DNA of 51,588 nt from Desulfobulbaceae bacterium (GTDB taxonomy: Bacteria > Desulfobacterota > Desulfobulbia > Desulfobulbales > SURF-16), in contig QKJV01000214.1 in the NCBI GenBank assembly GCA_003249165.1, positions 1 through 51,588 of the forward strand. Direction: 5' to 3'. The notes beneath the pieces are model-generated. The model was not told the DNA's origin and ran no database searches. It saw only the letters and a list, made by a program, of their open reading frames with translations. Numbering within the stretch: position 1 is the first letter of the stretch; each line of letters begins with the position of its first letter. A program made the translations under genes and the position numbers. This document shows, piece after piece, positions 26,369-35,207 of the stretch.

Positions 26369-26722
26369 ATGTTTGGAAATAAAATTTTTCCTTTTTCCTT
26401 TATTCTTTACCTGTCATCGTTTGCTGCTTGTACATCGTATCAACCTCCTTTTACACATTATTTGTGCCATACAATGACTTTTGCTGAAGTTTTGAAGGTG
26501 GCGAAGCAAAATAAAATGTCTGTTTATGAGGAGATTGCCGTCTATAAAGGTTATCGACTTTTGTGTTTTAAAAGTGATACCAGCGGCCCTGATGTGTTTC
26601 TTATTGTGAATCTGGAAGGGAAGCCTGTGTTGCGAAATTTTCAAAATGGCATGATGAATGATAGGATACTTATAAATTACGTCGAGGATTTTGACAGGCA
26701 TAATAATTTAGAAATTGACTGA
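26369..26722 (+). CDS. small putative lipoprotein, unknown function
   Basis: A 117-residue protein with a signal peptide ending in SSFAAC (C20), a likely lipobox, followed by a mature domain of about 97 residues. I recognise no family. A strong ribosome site (AAGGGGAG) lies just before the ATG, which supports a real gene. The mature part is mixed alpha/beta in character, with VFLIVNLEGKPVLRNF near its end. It is surrounded by signalling genes on the opposite strand, so a role in the envelope is all that can be inferred. Confidence 0.6.
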   Translation: MFGNKIFPFSFILYLSSFAACTSYQPPFTHYLCHTMTFAEVLKVAKQNKMSVYEEIAVYKGYRLLCFKSDTSGPDVFLIVNLEGKPVLRNFQNGMMNDRILINYVEDFDRHNNLEID

Positions 26723-26877
26723 TAAGAAAGTTTTTTGTTGCCGGACGAAATTGTTGTGTGGGTAATTGTTTATTCCACGAGATAACAATATTGTCTGAAA
26801 TAAGCTTAGCGAAATATCCTTTAGGTAAGAATCTATTGATTCTTGCAGGGTTGCTAAATTGACTTTCATAAAGAAGA

Positions 26878-28575
26878 TTATTGAACGAGAATATTTAATC
26901 TGGCTTTTTGAAAGTCATTTTCTCGAGTAAGAAATGCATCAGTAACATCCGGGTCAAAATGTTTCCCTGAATCCTTTAAAATAATTTGTTTTGCCTGCTC
27001 ATGACTTATAGCTGATTTGTAGCACCTTCTTGATGTCAGGGCGTCATAGGCATCGGCAAGCGCAACAATTCGGGCCGATAAAGGAATTTCTTTGCCGGAT
27101 AACCCGCTTGGATAGCCGGTACCATTCCATTTTTCATGGTGATAATATGCGATCTGTTTTCCAATAGTCAGGAAGGATTGGCCTTTGGTCAGTTTTTCAC
27201 TCTCACACAATGCATCTCCGCCATAAACGGAATGACACATCATTATCTCATACTCCTCGGGTGTCAACTTCCCCGGTTTGAGCAGGATATTGTCTGGTAT
27301 GCCTACTTTACCAATATCATGTAAAATCGAAGATAAATAAATATCGTCAATATATTCAGGGGTAATATAATGTTGGTAAGCTGGATGTTTTGATAATTCC
27401 GCAGCAAGAATTTTTGAATACTCACGAATTCTTTCCAGATGATTTCCTGTGTCTCTGTCACGGAACTCAGCTAGTTTAGCTAATGCAAGAATAGCGGTTG
27501 TCCTTGATTTATCGATGAGATGATAAGATTCGAGGAGTTTTTTTTCCATTTTTTTTCTTTCAGTGATATCTCTGATGACAAGCTGAAATTCGAGCGCTCC
27601 TCCTTCTTTAACAATTTTTCTTGCATTACATTCAACGTTTATAGGCTGATCTCCCTTTCCAATGATTATAAACTGAACATCTTTTACAGGTTCACCCAGG
27701 AAAAGTTTAGGGAGCATTCCACCTGTTACGACAGCTAAACTGTCTGGATGAATTATGTTGAGGAGTGATTTCCCTGCGAAGCTATTTTGTGTAATACCAA
27801 TAATGTTATAAAAGTGATTATTTGCCACTATGACCTTTGCATTACAATCAATGAGCACAATCAGATCAAGAATATTTTCGTATAATTCTTTGTAACGCAG
27901 TTCAGATTCTTCTATTTTTTTTACTCGTTTAACAACCTCATCCTCGAGATTATGGGTATAGAAAGATAGATCCTTATTCATCGATTTTAGATTCATATTA
28001 AGATTAAATTTCCGGATCCTAGCTTTTGTTTCTTCGTTGCACTGAACAAGACTGACGATGATAAAGGCGATGAAAAAGAAACTGTAACAAAAAAAAATCT
28101 TGTTATTTTCGGCAGTGGGTTGGCTGAAGAGTACGACTGGAATGGCATAAGTAAGATAGAGGGTGAATCCCGCAATAGCGGCCTGTTTAATAGTAAGTGG
28201 CAATAATGCGAATCCGCCCACGGAGACGAGAAGGAGGCCAACATAGTATGATGAGGCGTATCCTCCTGTTTTCAATACCATTAGGGAGATGGTAAGACCT
28301 CCCAGAAGATAGGCCGCCAGCGTCAGGAACATTGTCAGAAGAGGATTGTTCTTCCTGCGCAGAATAAGAATGAATAGTATCAAGATAAAAGCAAAGGTTA
28401 GCCTATAACCGAGAAAACGAATAAAATGTTCCTTGGCTGCGAATGAATCCAGAAGTGAAAACAGGGGGTAAAAAACAATGCCGAGCTTAAAAAACGTGTT
28501 TGCCCTCTGCAGGAAAAATTTTCTGGTTTCCTGATCGTAAACAGATCTATATTCTAATGAGGTTTGTTCAATCAT
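26878..28575 (-). CDS. membrane PAS/HD-GYP cyclic-di-GMP phosphodiesterase (second copy)
   Basis: A 565-residue protein with the same plan as the one encoded at 21947: about six membrane helices (about 25-178), a linker, a PAS domain (about 224-340) and an HD-GYP domain (about 355-560). HD is H419-D420 in ILHDIGKVGIPD, and HHEKWNGTGYP spans 479-489, so catalysis is expected. Its ATG overlaps the stop of the cNMP-methyltransferase gene by four bases (ATGA), tying it to the PilZ operon. The two paralogues are clearly related over their whole length but differ in the sensing helices, which suggests different signals. Confidence 0.92.
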   Translation of the reverse strand: MIEQTSLEYRSVYDQETRKFFLQRANTFFKLGIVFYPLFSLLDSFAAKEHFIRFLGYRLTFAFILILFILILRRKNNPLLTMFLTLAAYLLGGLTISLMVLKTGGYASSYYVGLLLVSVGGFALLPLTIKQAAIAGFTLYLTYAIPVVLFSQPTAENNKIFFCYSFFFIAFIIVSLVQCNEETKARIRKFNLNMNLKSMNKDLSFYTHNLEDEVVKRVKKIEESELRYKELYENILDLIVLIDCNAKVIVANNHFYNIIGITQNSFAGKSLLNIIHPDSLAVVTGGMLPKLFLGEPVKDVQFIIIGKGDQPINVECNARKIVKEGGALEFQLVIRDITERKKMEKKLLESYHLIDKSRTTAILALAKLAEFRDRDTGNHLERIREYSKILAAELSKHPAYQHYITPEYIDDIYLSSILHDIGKVGIPDNILLKPGKLTPEEYEIMMCHSVYGGDALCESEKLTKGQSFLTIGKQIAYYHHEKWNGTGYPSGLSGKEIPLSARIVALADAYDALTSRRCYKSAISHEQAKQIILKDSGKHFDPDVTDAFLTRENDFQKARLNILVQ

Positions 28576-30110
28576 CCTTCTTTGGTAGCAAGGACAAAGA
28601 GGTTGACCTTTTCATCCTCCGTAAGTATTTCGACATTAGAACCAAATGGAGTGTCGGAGAAGATATCTACTAAATCCTCACCTGTACGGTAGATCAATTC
28701 CCAGTGAAGGATCTCATCCATGAAAATCTGGTCCGGATAAGGCGCAAAATTGCCAAGAAGCAGTTTGCCGCCAGGTTCGAGATGATCATGACATCGTTTG
28801 ATCATTGCCTGAAAGAGTCGACGATCGAGATAATCGCATAATCCGGCGGAGTAAATAATATGTTGTTTGCCGATCTCATGGCTGACCCGCCCTAAAGCCC
28901 ATTTAACTAGATTCTCATTCATTAGTCTAATGTTAGCATTATGGGCAAAAACGTTTACATATTGATTTGTATAGCGTAAAGCCTCTGAATCTATGTCCAC
29001 ACAGAGTGCTTCTATGGCATGCGAATAGTCGCAATTTGCAATAAAATCGAAGAGTTCACGGTTTGGTCCACAGGCCAAATTCATTATCCTTACCCGTGAA
29101 GATTGTTGACGAAACGTTTCACTTAAAGCTGCTAATTGTCCTGAGAGGAGTTTTCTGCGGCCTCTGATAGCCTTAGCTCCCGGGCGTTGCAAACACCAAG
29201 CGTCCACTATTTTCCCGAGTTTGCCATCTCCTTCAGCTTTGTCCTTATAAATATGCTCCATCATAAGAAAGTCGCCAGCATACCCTTTAGGCTTGTAATA
29301 AGCTCTTTCGACAAAACGGCTGCGCATAATGTAGGGGAAAACCTCTTTAAAAATATACCCCCACATATAATCACGATCTTCTTGATTTATCATTAATGCT
29401 TTGTATCTTGCAAGATTTTCATTGATGGTATCGAGTAGAGTGTAACAGTCTCCTATGATTTTTGGATCTGGATCCTCCTGAGCAACGTCTTTTTGAAGTT
29501 GAAAGGAAAGGTTGAAGAGTTGTGCTTTGAGTGTTTCCACTTCGTTGCTGATCTGATACCATGCTGGGCTGTTAAGCAATTTGCCTGGGATAGGTCTTGA
29601 TTCGTTAAACTCACGTCGTTTTGAAGCGAGTGATGCAGCATAACCAATTAATGGTTCGTTTTCTTCAAGAACCCTCCTGAATTTTTTGCATATAAGTTTT
29701 GTCAATGAGGTGACAAGCCGACCATAAAGATCTGGTTTTTCGTAGAACATTTTTTCAACAATAGCAACATCGAAGCAAAAAATTTCTGCATCCTTAGTAG
29801 CACGGATATCACGTACACGCGATCCACCGTCGAAAAAGCCTATCTCTCCAAAAAAATCACCTGACCCAAGTAAAGCAACAGTAATTTTTGTTTTATCCGT
29901 TGTATGGGAAACTTCTATAGTTCCTTTTTGGACATAATAGAAGGCGGTGCAGTCCTGCTGTAATGTTTCATTTGCTGATAAACAGATTTTGTTTGAATAT
30001 TCTAAAATTGCCGCATTAAGTTGTCCATTTCCGGTAAAAACTACTTCATCATCCATTGGAAATTTTATCGGGTCGTTAAAAAGCGGGGATAATTGAACAG
30101 CTTTGTTCAT
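28572..30110 (-). CDS. cNMP-binding domain fused to SAM-dependent methyltransferase
   Basis: A 512-residue cytoplasmic fusion. The N-terminal cyclic-nucleotide-binding domain (about 20-150) has a phosphate-binding cassette FGEIGFFDGGSRVRDI at about 87-102, with the key Arg. A helical linker follows (about 185-300). The class I methyltransferase (about 335-500) has motif I MNLACGPNRELFDF. Similar proteins are often labelled 3-hydroxypalmitic acid methyl ester biosynthesis enzymes, by weak likeness to a Ralstonia quorum factor; the real substrate is open. A good ribosome site (AAGGAG, six bases) marks the start. It stands between PilZ and HD-GYP genes in one operon. Confidence 0.85.
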   Translation of the reverse strand: MNKAVQLSPLFNDPIKFPMDDEVVFTGNGQLNAAILEYSNKICLSANETLQQDCTAFYYVQKGTIEVSHTTDKTKITVALLGSGDFFGEIGFFDGGSRVRDIRATKDAEIFCFDVAIVEKMFYEKPDLYGRLVTSLTKLICKKFRRVLEENEPLIGYAASLASKRREFNESRPIPGKLLNSPAWYQISNEVETLKAQLFNLSFQLQKDVAQEDPDPKIIGDCYTLLDTINENLARYKALMINQEDRDYMWGYIFKEVFPYIMRSRFVERAYYKPKGYAGDFLMMEHIYKDKAEGDGKLGKIVDAWCLQRPGAKAIRGRRKLLSGQLAALSETFRQQSSRVRIMNLACGPNRELFDFIANCDYSHAIEALCVDIDSEALRYTNQYVNVFAHNANIRLMNENLVKWALGRVSHEIGKQHIIYSAGLCDYLDRRLFQAMIKRCHDHLEPGGKLLLGNFAPYPDQIFMDEILHWELIYRTGEDLVDIFSDTPFGSNVEILTEDEKVNLFVLATKEG

Positions 30111-30152
30111 TTTGTACTCCTTGCAAGAATAGAAAGTCCGGTTAACTGATTT

Positions 30153-30545
30153 TCATACTGCCGAGACAGATTCTTGCTCTTGTCCATATTTATTGATAAT
30201 ATTCTTCAAATTTTCCAGATGTTGTTCCGTCAAAATGCCAAATTTAATACAGCGTCTACGCATAGTAATCTGGCTGAAAGGCTGTTCAGTTGGCAAAATA
30301 AAATCGTTTATCGTTGTATACGGAATACCTTCAAGGCAAATACCGTCATCAGCCAGCAAGTCAAGGCTATTCGCATCCCTTGACGGACCGTTGGTAGAAA
30401 AGTAACAAAAAGCGAGTCCGGCAACACTTATATCTATTATTTGTCCGATTTTATTTGCTGGTGGACGTAGAAATGCGTATGTTCCGTCCCTGGCAAAATA
30501 TCTTTTGTGTTTTCTTCTATCTCTTATCGGCTGTTCATATGCCAT
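30153..30545 (-). CDS. PilZ domain protein (c-di-GMP receptor)
   Basis: A 130-residue single-domain protein. The two c-di-GMP motifs are visible: RRKHKRY at 10-16 (RxxxR) and DISVAG at 38-43 (D/NxSxxG). PilZ proteins bind c-di-GMP and change the activity of a partner. It is the first gene of an operon with the cNMP-methyltransferase (42 bases downstream) and HD-GYP genes, so its partner could be the methyltransferase. The start has a purine-rich GGGGG upstream. Short PilZ proteins are hard to place, but both motifs are good. Confidence 0.85.
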   Translation of the reverse strand: MAYEQPIRDRRKHKRYFARDGTYAFLRPPANKIGQIIDISVAGLAFCYFSTNGPSRDANSLDLLADDGICLEGIPYTTINDFILPTEQPFSQITMRRRCIKFGILTEQHLENLKNIINKYGQEQESVSAV

Positions 30546-30700
30546 TCTTTACCCCCATCTCTTTTTTTTCAGTAGCTACCGGAAATGTTTGTTTAAACAA
30601 TGACTGTCTTGATGGTTATTATGACTTCGTCAATTGGGTAAATCAATTGCGAATACCTTTTTTTATTCCCCTTAAAAATAAAACTATATTCATTCAAGCC

Positions 30701-30730
30701 TTGACAAGTATTATTACATCATTGTGTAAT
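30701..30730 (+). promoter_or_regulatory. promoter with overlapping dyad for the cNMP-GAF gene
   Basis: TTGACA (30701-30706) and TGTAAT (30725-30730) form a sigma-70-like promoter with an 18-base spacer, about 90 bases before the cNMP-GAF start. The -10 is one arm of a dyad, ATTACA-N6-TGTAAT (30713-30730), in a good position for a repressor or autoregulator. The hexamers are read directly; the function is inference. Confidence 0.5.
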
Positions 30731-30819
30731 TTTTTATTCATATCTATCGGCGATAGAAATAAATACTTTACTAGAAGTTTTATTTACAGAAATTCCATTG
30801 CCATTTAGGAGTGATTTGT

Positions 30820-31959
30820 ATGTCCTGTTCATATAGAGGAATTAAATTACATTTTTTCCCAGATTTGACTGAGGAAGAATTTCAATTAATTTTACCTATG
30901 TTGCAGCATATAGATTTGAAGGAAAATGATACTGTCATATCCGTTGGTGCAAAACATCTCGGTTTGTTTCTTATTGTAAAAGGAAAAGTTCGGAGAGAAA
31001 TGATGTTGGGGGTCAGAATCGGAACGACTGGCCTAGAAACATGGCAGGAAAAAGAGCTTTTTGAGACGAGGTCCCCTGGGCAGTTTTTTGGAGAAGAAGC
31101 ATTAATTTCCAATAAGCCAGCTTTGGAGGAATGGGTTGTATTGGAAGATGCGGAATTTCTCTATATCTCTCAAGATATTTTGGCTCAAATTCAACAAAAA
31201 TCAGCGGTTGTATATGGGAAAATACTTCAGGTTCTCAGCGTCGCTTTGTTTGATAAAGCCTGCAAAGAACAAAGCTGGCTTGCTGCAAGTATAGAAAACA
31301 AAAAGCTCGTTAAAAAGATGCGCATTGAGCGCAAAAAAAATAATGCAATGCATCGCATTGCCCAAAGTACATCAATTAATAATGTTAATCAAACTCTTGA
31401 TACTATACTGGATGCCTGCATGGACTGTCTTGAAGTTCAGAAGGGTTCTATTATGATCTATAATCGTGGAGTGCTACGGGTTGAAGCTGCTTTCGGCAAG
31501 AATAAAGATAACATTTTGGGGCAAGTTCAGCAGATAAATGACAGTAGTGTTTCTGGACGTTGTTTTTTGACTAAAAAACCAATTTTTATTCAGAATATTG
31601 AAGAGGAGGAGGGACTGCAGAAAACACCATATCCTGGGCAGTATTGGAATAATTCTCTCATTAGCCTGCCACTGATAAGTCTTGAAGGAGAAAGTATTGG
31701 GGTGCTGAATGTAAGTAAGACATCAAGAGATATATTTACGGAAGAGGATATGAAAATTCTTGAGGATCTTTCTTATGAAGCTTCTGCTGCATTAGCACAT
31801 GAGATTTCTCTAGCACGTCTTTATCGTAATTTTCAAGAAACTCTCCTTGAAGTTAAACAACTGCAATCAAATTTGAAGCAGATTGAAGAAAAAATTTACT
31901 GTATCATCCAGGCCTCTTGTCCAATAATGGATGCAATGGGAGCCACAGCAAATGAATAA
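30820..31959 (+). CDS. cNMP-binding and GAF domain sensor protein
   Basis: A 379-residue cytoplasmic protein with an N-terminal cyclic-nucleotide-binding domain (about 10-140, FGEEALISN in the cassette), a helical linker, and a GAF domain (about 185-345, with ending GEESIGVLNVSK-like sequence). The C-terminal helix has no enzymatic or DNA-binding domain I recognise. It may relay a ligand signal through partners. The ATG at 30820 is preferred over a GTG nine bases earlier because AGGAG lies eight bases before it. Its last codons overlap the carboxyltransferase start by eight bases, so the two are translated together. Confidence 0.82.
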   Translation: MSCSYRGIKLHFFPDLTEEEFQLILPMLQHIDLKENDTVISVGAKHLGLFLIVKGKVRREMMLGVRIGTTGLETWQEKELFETRSPGQFFGEEALISNKPALEEWVVLEDAEFLYISQDILAQIQQKSAVVYGKILQVLSVALFDKACKEQSWLAASIENKKLVKKMRIERKKNNAMHRIAQSTSINNVNQTLDTILDACMDCLEVQKGSIMIYNRGVLRVEAAFGKNKDNILGQVQQINDSSVSGRCFLTKKPIFIQNIEEEEGLQKTPYPGQYWNNSLISLPLISLEGESIGVLNVSKTSRDIFTEEDMKILEDLSYEASAALAHEISLARLYRNFQETLLEVKQLQSNLKQIEEKIYCIIQASCPIMDAMGATANE

Positions 31960-33496
31960 AATAAGCCCCTACGAAGAGTTTGCCAGACGCAATCTGGAGA
32001 TCTCCGACCGCGAAAAGCAGACGGTCGATGCTGTTGCGGCTCACGGTAAAATGACAGCGAGGCAACGAATTGAATTTCTTTTCGATGAAGGAACATTTCA
32101 GGAAGTTGATCGTTTTGTTACACATCGCTGTACTGATTTTGGTATGGGAAATAAGAAAATACCAGGAGATACAGTAATAGCTGGCAATGGCCTGATAAAT
32201 GGCAGACTTGTCCATGCTTACGCTCAAGATTTCAGTGCTTTGGGGGGATCATTCTCTGAAGAAAACACAAAAAAAATTTATAAAATCCTGGATAAGGCAA
32301 TGCAGCTTGGTACACCATATATTGGATTGAATGACTCCGGCGGTGCACGCATTCAGGAAGGAGTTTGTGGTTTAGCTGGTGTTGCCGAATTGTTTTTTAA
32401 AAATACACAAGCATCAGGACTTATTCCTCAGATTTCCGCTATCATGGGGCCCTGTGCCGGAGGGGCAAGCTATTCCCCTGCTTTGACTGATTTCATTATC
32501 ATGGTTGAGGGGCAAAGCCATATGTTTGTTACAGGCCCCGAGGTGATCAAAGCCGTAACACATGAGGAAGTGAGCATGGAAGAACTTGGAGGCGCCCATG
32601 CTCATCATCGCCAAAGCGGTGTATCTCACCTCGTTGCAGGAAATGATAGAGAATGCATAGTTCTAATCCGTGAGTTGCTGGATTACATTCCTTCGAATAA
32701 CATGGAAGAAAGCCCATTGAAGAAATGCTTTGACGATCCTCAAAGACGTGAACCATTACTAAATGATTTCATCCCAAATGACTCACGTTCATCCTATGAC
32801 ATGAAATCCCTCATTCGAGCAGTTGTTGATGAGGGATCTTTTTTTGAGATACAAGGTGCTTATGCTGCTAATCTGGTTATTGGTTTTGCTCGTCTCAATG
32901 GTAAATCGGTCGGTATTGTTGCCAACCAACCTGCGTATCTGGCTGGAGCCCTTGACACAAATGCCTCCCGAAAGGGTGCCCGTTTTGTCCGTTTTTGTGA
33001 TGCGTTTAACATGCCGCTAATAACCTTTGTCGATGTTCCCGGATTTCTTCCCGGCAAAGATCAGGAACTCAGCGGTATTATCCGTGACGGTGCCAAGCTA
33101 CTTTATGCCTATTGCGAGGCCACTGTTCCAAAAATCAGTGTTATCACGAGAAAAGCTTATGGCGGTGCCTATTGCGTGATGTCGAGTAAACATATTCGTG
33201 GTGATTATAATTTTGCATATCCTGGAGCTGAAATCGCGGTGATGGGGTCGGAGGCGGCCATAAATATTATTTATAGAAAACAACTTACCCGTCAGCCAGA
33301 TGATACTTTCAAAAACCAGAAATTGGAAGAATACAGAGAACGGTTTGCTAATCCTTATTTTGCCGCATCACATGGTTATATAGACGAAATAATCATGCCA
33401 GAGGACACACGTTGGCGTCTTGTTTCAGCCTTGGAGCGCTTGAAAACGAAGGTGGCCAAAAATCCTCTCAAAAAACATGGTAACATGCCGTTGTGA
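31952..33496 (+). CDS. acyl-CoA carboxylase, carboxyltransferase (beta) subunit
   Basis: A 514-residue carboxyltransferase of the propionyl-CoA carboxylase beta / methylmalonyl-CoA decarboxylase alpha family. It has the two crotonase-like halves (about 25-260 and 275-505), with motifs NDSGGARIQEG, MGPCAGGASYSPAL and DVPGFLPGKDQE. It moves CO2 between biotin and an acyl-CoA, probably propionyl-CoA. The ATG at 31952 has GGGAG about eight bases upstream. With the biotin carboxylase and biotin carrier genes that follow, it makes a complete three-subunit enzyme. Whether it runs as carboxylase, or as part of a propionate route, is not shown by sequence. Confidence 0.93.
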   Translation: MNKISPYEEFARRNLEISDREKQTVDAVAAHGKMTARQRIEFLFDEGTFQEVDRFVTHRCTDFGMGNKKIPGDTVIAGNGLINGRLVHAYAQDFSALGGSFSEENTKKIYKILDKAMQLGTPYIGLNDSGGARIQEGVCGLAGVAELFFKNTQASGLIPQISAIMGPCAGGASYSPALTDFIIMVEGQSHMFVTGPEVIKAVTHEEVSMEELGGAHAHHRQSGVSHLVAGNDRECIVLIRELLDYIPSNNMEESPLKKCFDDPQRREPLLNDFIPNDSRSSYDMKSLIRAVVDEGSFFEIQGAYAANLVIGFARLNGKSVGIVANQPAYLAGALDTNASRKGARFVRFCDAFNMPLITFVDVPGFLPGKDQELSGIIRDGAKLLYAYCEATVPKISVITRKAYGGAYCVMSSKHIRGDYNFAYPGAEIAVMGSEAAINIIYRKQLTRQPDDTFKNQKLEEYRERFANPYFAASHGYIDEIIMPEDTRWRLVSALERLKTKVAKNPLKKHGNMPL

Positions 33497-33545
33497 TGCC
33501 TTCCTGCTTTGAATGATTTTGATGAAGTTCCTTGTATAATCAAAT

Positions 33546-33564
33546 AAACCAAACAAATTGGTTT
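33546..33564. repeat. short inverted repeat before the biotin carboxylase gene
   Basis: AAACCAA and TTGGTTT flank a five-base loop in the 101-bp gap between the carboxyltransferase and biotin carboxylase genes. It could be a small RNA hairpin that tunes expression. No T-run follows, so it is not a terminator. Confidence 0.3.
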
Positions 33565-33597
33565 AGCCCTAGGACGAAGAGCTGATTTTTAAAACTC

Positions 33598-35094
33598 ATG
33601 TTTAATAAGATTTTGATTGCCAATCGGGGTGAGATTGCCCTTAGAATTATGCGTACTTGTCGAGAGATGGGCATAAAAACGGTTGCTGTTTTTTCTCAGG
33701 CTGACAGGAAATCGCGTCATGTACGTTTCGCTGATGAGGCATATTGTATTGGCCCTGCGCCTGCCCTAGAAAGCTATCTTGATGGTGATGCTATCCTTAA
33801 AGTTTGCGGAAAATCTGGTGCTCAGGCTATTCACCCAGGGTACGGTTTTTTATCTGAAAACAGACAGTTTGCTGATAAATGCAGACGGGCAGGTTTTATT
33901 TTTATTGGACCGGAAGCGGTGGTTATCGAAAAGATGGGCAATAAGGGTATGGCTCGGGAAATAATGAGGGCAAACGGTATACCCATAATACCGGGAACAA
34001 CTGATTCTTTCGGCAGTTTTGAGGAAATTAGCGCTGTATGCGACACTATTGGCTTTCCCGTCATGCTGAAAGCTGCTTCTGGAGGAGGAGGGAAAGGAAT
34101 GCGTGTCGTTGTCGATGCCGATGGACTGCTCGACGCATTTCACGCTGTGCAGCGCGAATCCTATGCTTCTTTTGCGGACTCACGTATCCTTCTTGAGCGA
34201 TATTTCCCGGTTGCGAGACATGTTGAGGTTCAGATTCTCGCTGACAGTAGAGGAAATGTCACTCATCTTTTTGAACGGGAATGTTCCGTTCAGCGTCGTT
34301 ATCAGAAAGTAATTGAGGAATGTCCTTCGATTTATGTAAATGATGAATTACGAACCAGGCTTTCTGATGCTGCAGTTAAAGCTGCAAAAGCTGTCGGATA
34401 TACGGGGGCAGGGACAGTTGAATTCCTGCTGGATGACGAGAAAAATTTTTATTTTCTTGAAATGAATACTCGAATTCAGGTGGAACATTCAGTAACCGAA
34501 CTTGTAACGGGCATTGATATCGTTCGTGAACAAATACTTGTCGCGGCCGGTAAAAGTTTGAGCTTCAAGCAGGAGGATATTTCATGTAATGGTTTTGCCA
34601 TGGAATGCAGAATTTATGCTGAAGACCCGCGTAATTCCTACATGCCGGCACCTGGGCAGATCAAAAAAGCCGTGTTCCCGGAGGGGCCATGGGTCAGAAT
34701 CGATAGCGCGGTTTATGATGGGTGGGATGTAACCCTTCATTATGATCCTATGATAGCTAAAATTGCTGTATGGGGGCGGACCCGCGAGGAAACACGACGG
34801 AGAATGCTCCGTGCTCTGGATGAATGTATTATTTTTGGGGTGAAAACCAATCTTGAGTTGCATCGGCAGATTTTGACTGATGAACACTTTATCAATGGTA
34901 TGATCGACACCTTATTTCTTGATCGACTAGTTGACACCGTTCCGGAATTGGACAACCTCCATGACCTTGGGGTTATCGCTTCCATTTGCTGCATGGTGTC
35001 CTCCCCTCCTGAGCGGGAGAGTAATGTTGCCAGGCAGGATACCGGCCTTTGGCAGATGGCCAATAAATATCAGTTTTGGGCTTCGAGATTTTAA
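33598..35094 (+). CDS. biotin carboxylase subunit (AccC/PccA-like)
   Basis: A 498-residue ATP-grasp enzyme that carboxylates biotin with ATP and bicarbonate. The N-terminal biotin carboxylase fold starts FNKILIANRGEIALRIMRTC. The ATP-grasp loop GGGGKGMRVV lies at about 162-171, and the active-site segment EMNTRIQVEH at about 287-296. It is slightly longer than AccC (about 450), with a C-terminal tail of about 50 residues and no biotin domain, so the carrier is the separate downstream gene. No clear ribosome site precedes the ATG. It should pair with the carboxyltransferase just upstream. Confidence 0.94.
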   Translation: MFNKILIANRGEIALRIMRTCREMGIKTVAVFSQADRKSRHVRFADEAYCIGPAPALESYLDGDAILKVCGKSGAQAIHPGYGFLSENRQFADKCRRAGFIFIGPEAVVIEKMGNKGMAREIMRANGIPIIPGTTDSFGSFEEISAVCDTIGFPVMLKAASGGGGKGMRVVVDADGLLDAFHAVQRESYASFADSRILLERYFPVARHVEVQILADSRGNVTHLFERECSVQRRYQKVIEECPSIYVNDELRTRLSDAAVKAAKAVGYTGAGTVEFLLDDEKNFYFLEMNTRIQVEHSVTELVTGIDIVREQILVAAGKSLSFKQEDISCNGFAMECRIYAEDPRNSYMPAPGQIKKAVFPEGPWVRIDSAVYDGWDVTLHYDPMIAKIAVWGRTREETRRRMLRALDECIIFGVKTNLELHRQILTDEHFINGMIDTLFLDRLVDTVPELDNLHDLGVIASICCMVSSPPERESNVARQDTGLWQMANKYQFWASRF

Positions 35095-35108
35095 AGGAGA
35101 TTTGTCCC

Positions 35109-35207
35109 TTGACCTTTTTATTTGATCGTTTTGCTGTTCTTCAAGGTTCTTTGTTGTTTCTCGATATCGTGTACGTATCCTGTTTTTTGTTTGGTAGAAA
35201 ACCGTGA
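35109..35207 (+). CDS. possible 32-residue hydrophobic peptide
   Basis: A TTG-started frame of 32 codons follows AAGGAG with a nine-base gap and ends in TGA overlapping the GTG of the biotin-carrier gene (GTGA). The product is hydrophobic (VLQGSLLFLDIVYVSCFLF). A small membrane subunit is found at this place in Na+-pumping decarboxylases, but no likeness can be shown. It could also serve only to couple translation. Confidence 0.3.
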   Translation: MTFLFDRFAVLQGSLLFLDIVYVSCFLFGRKP

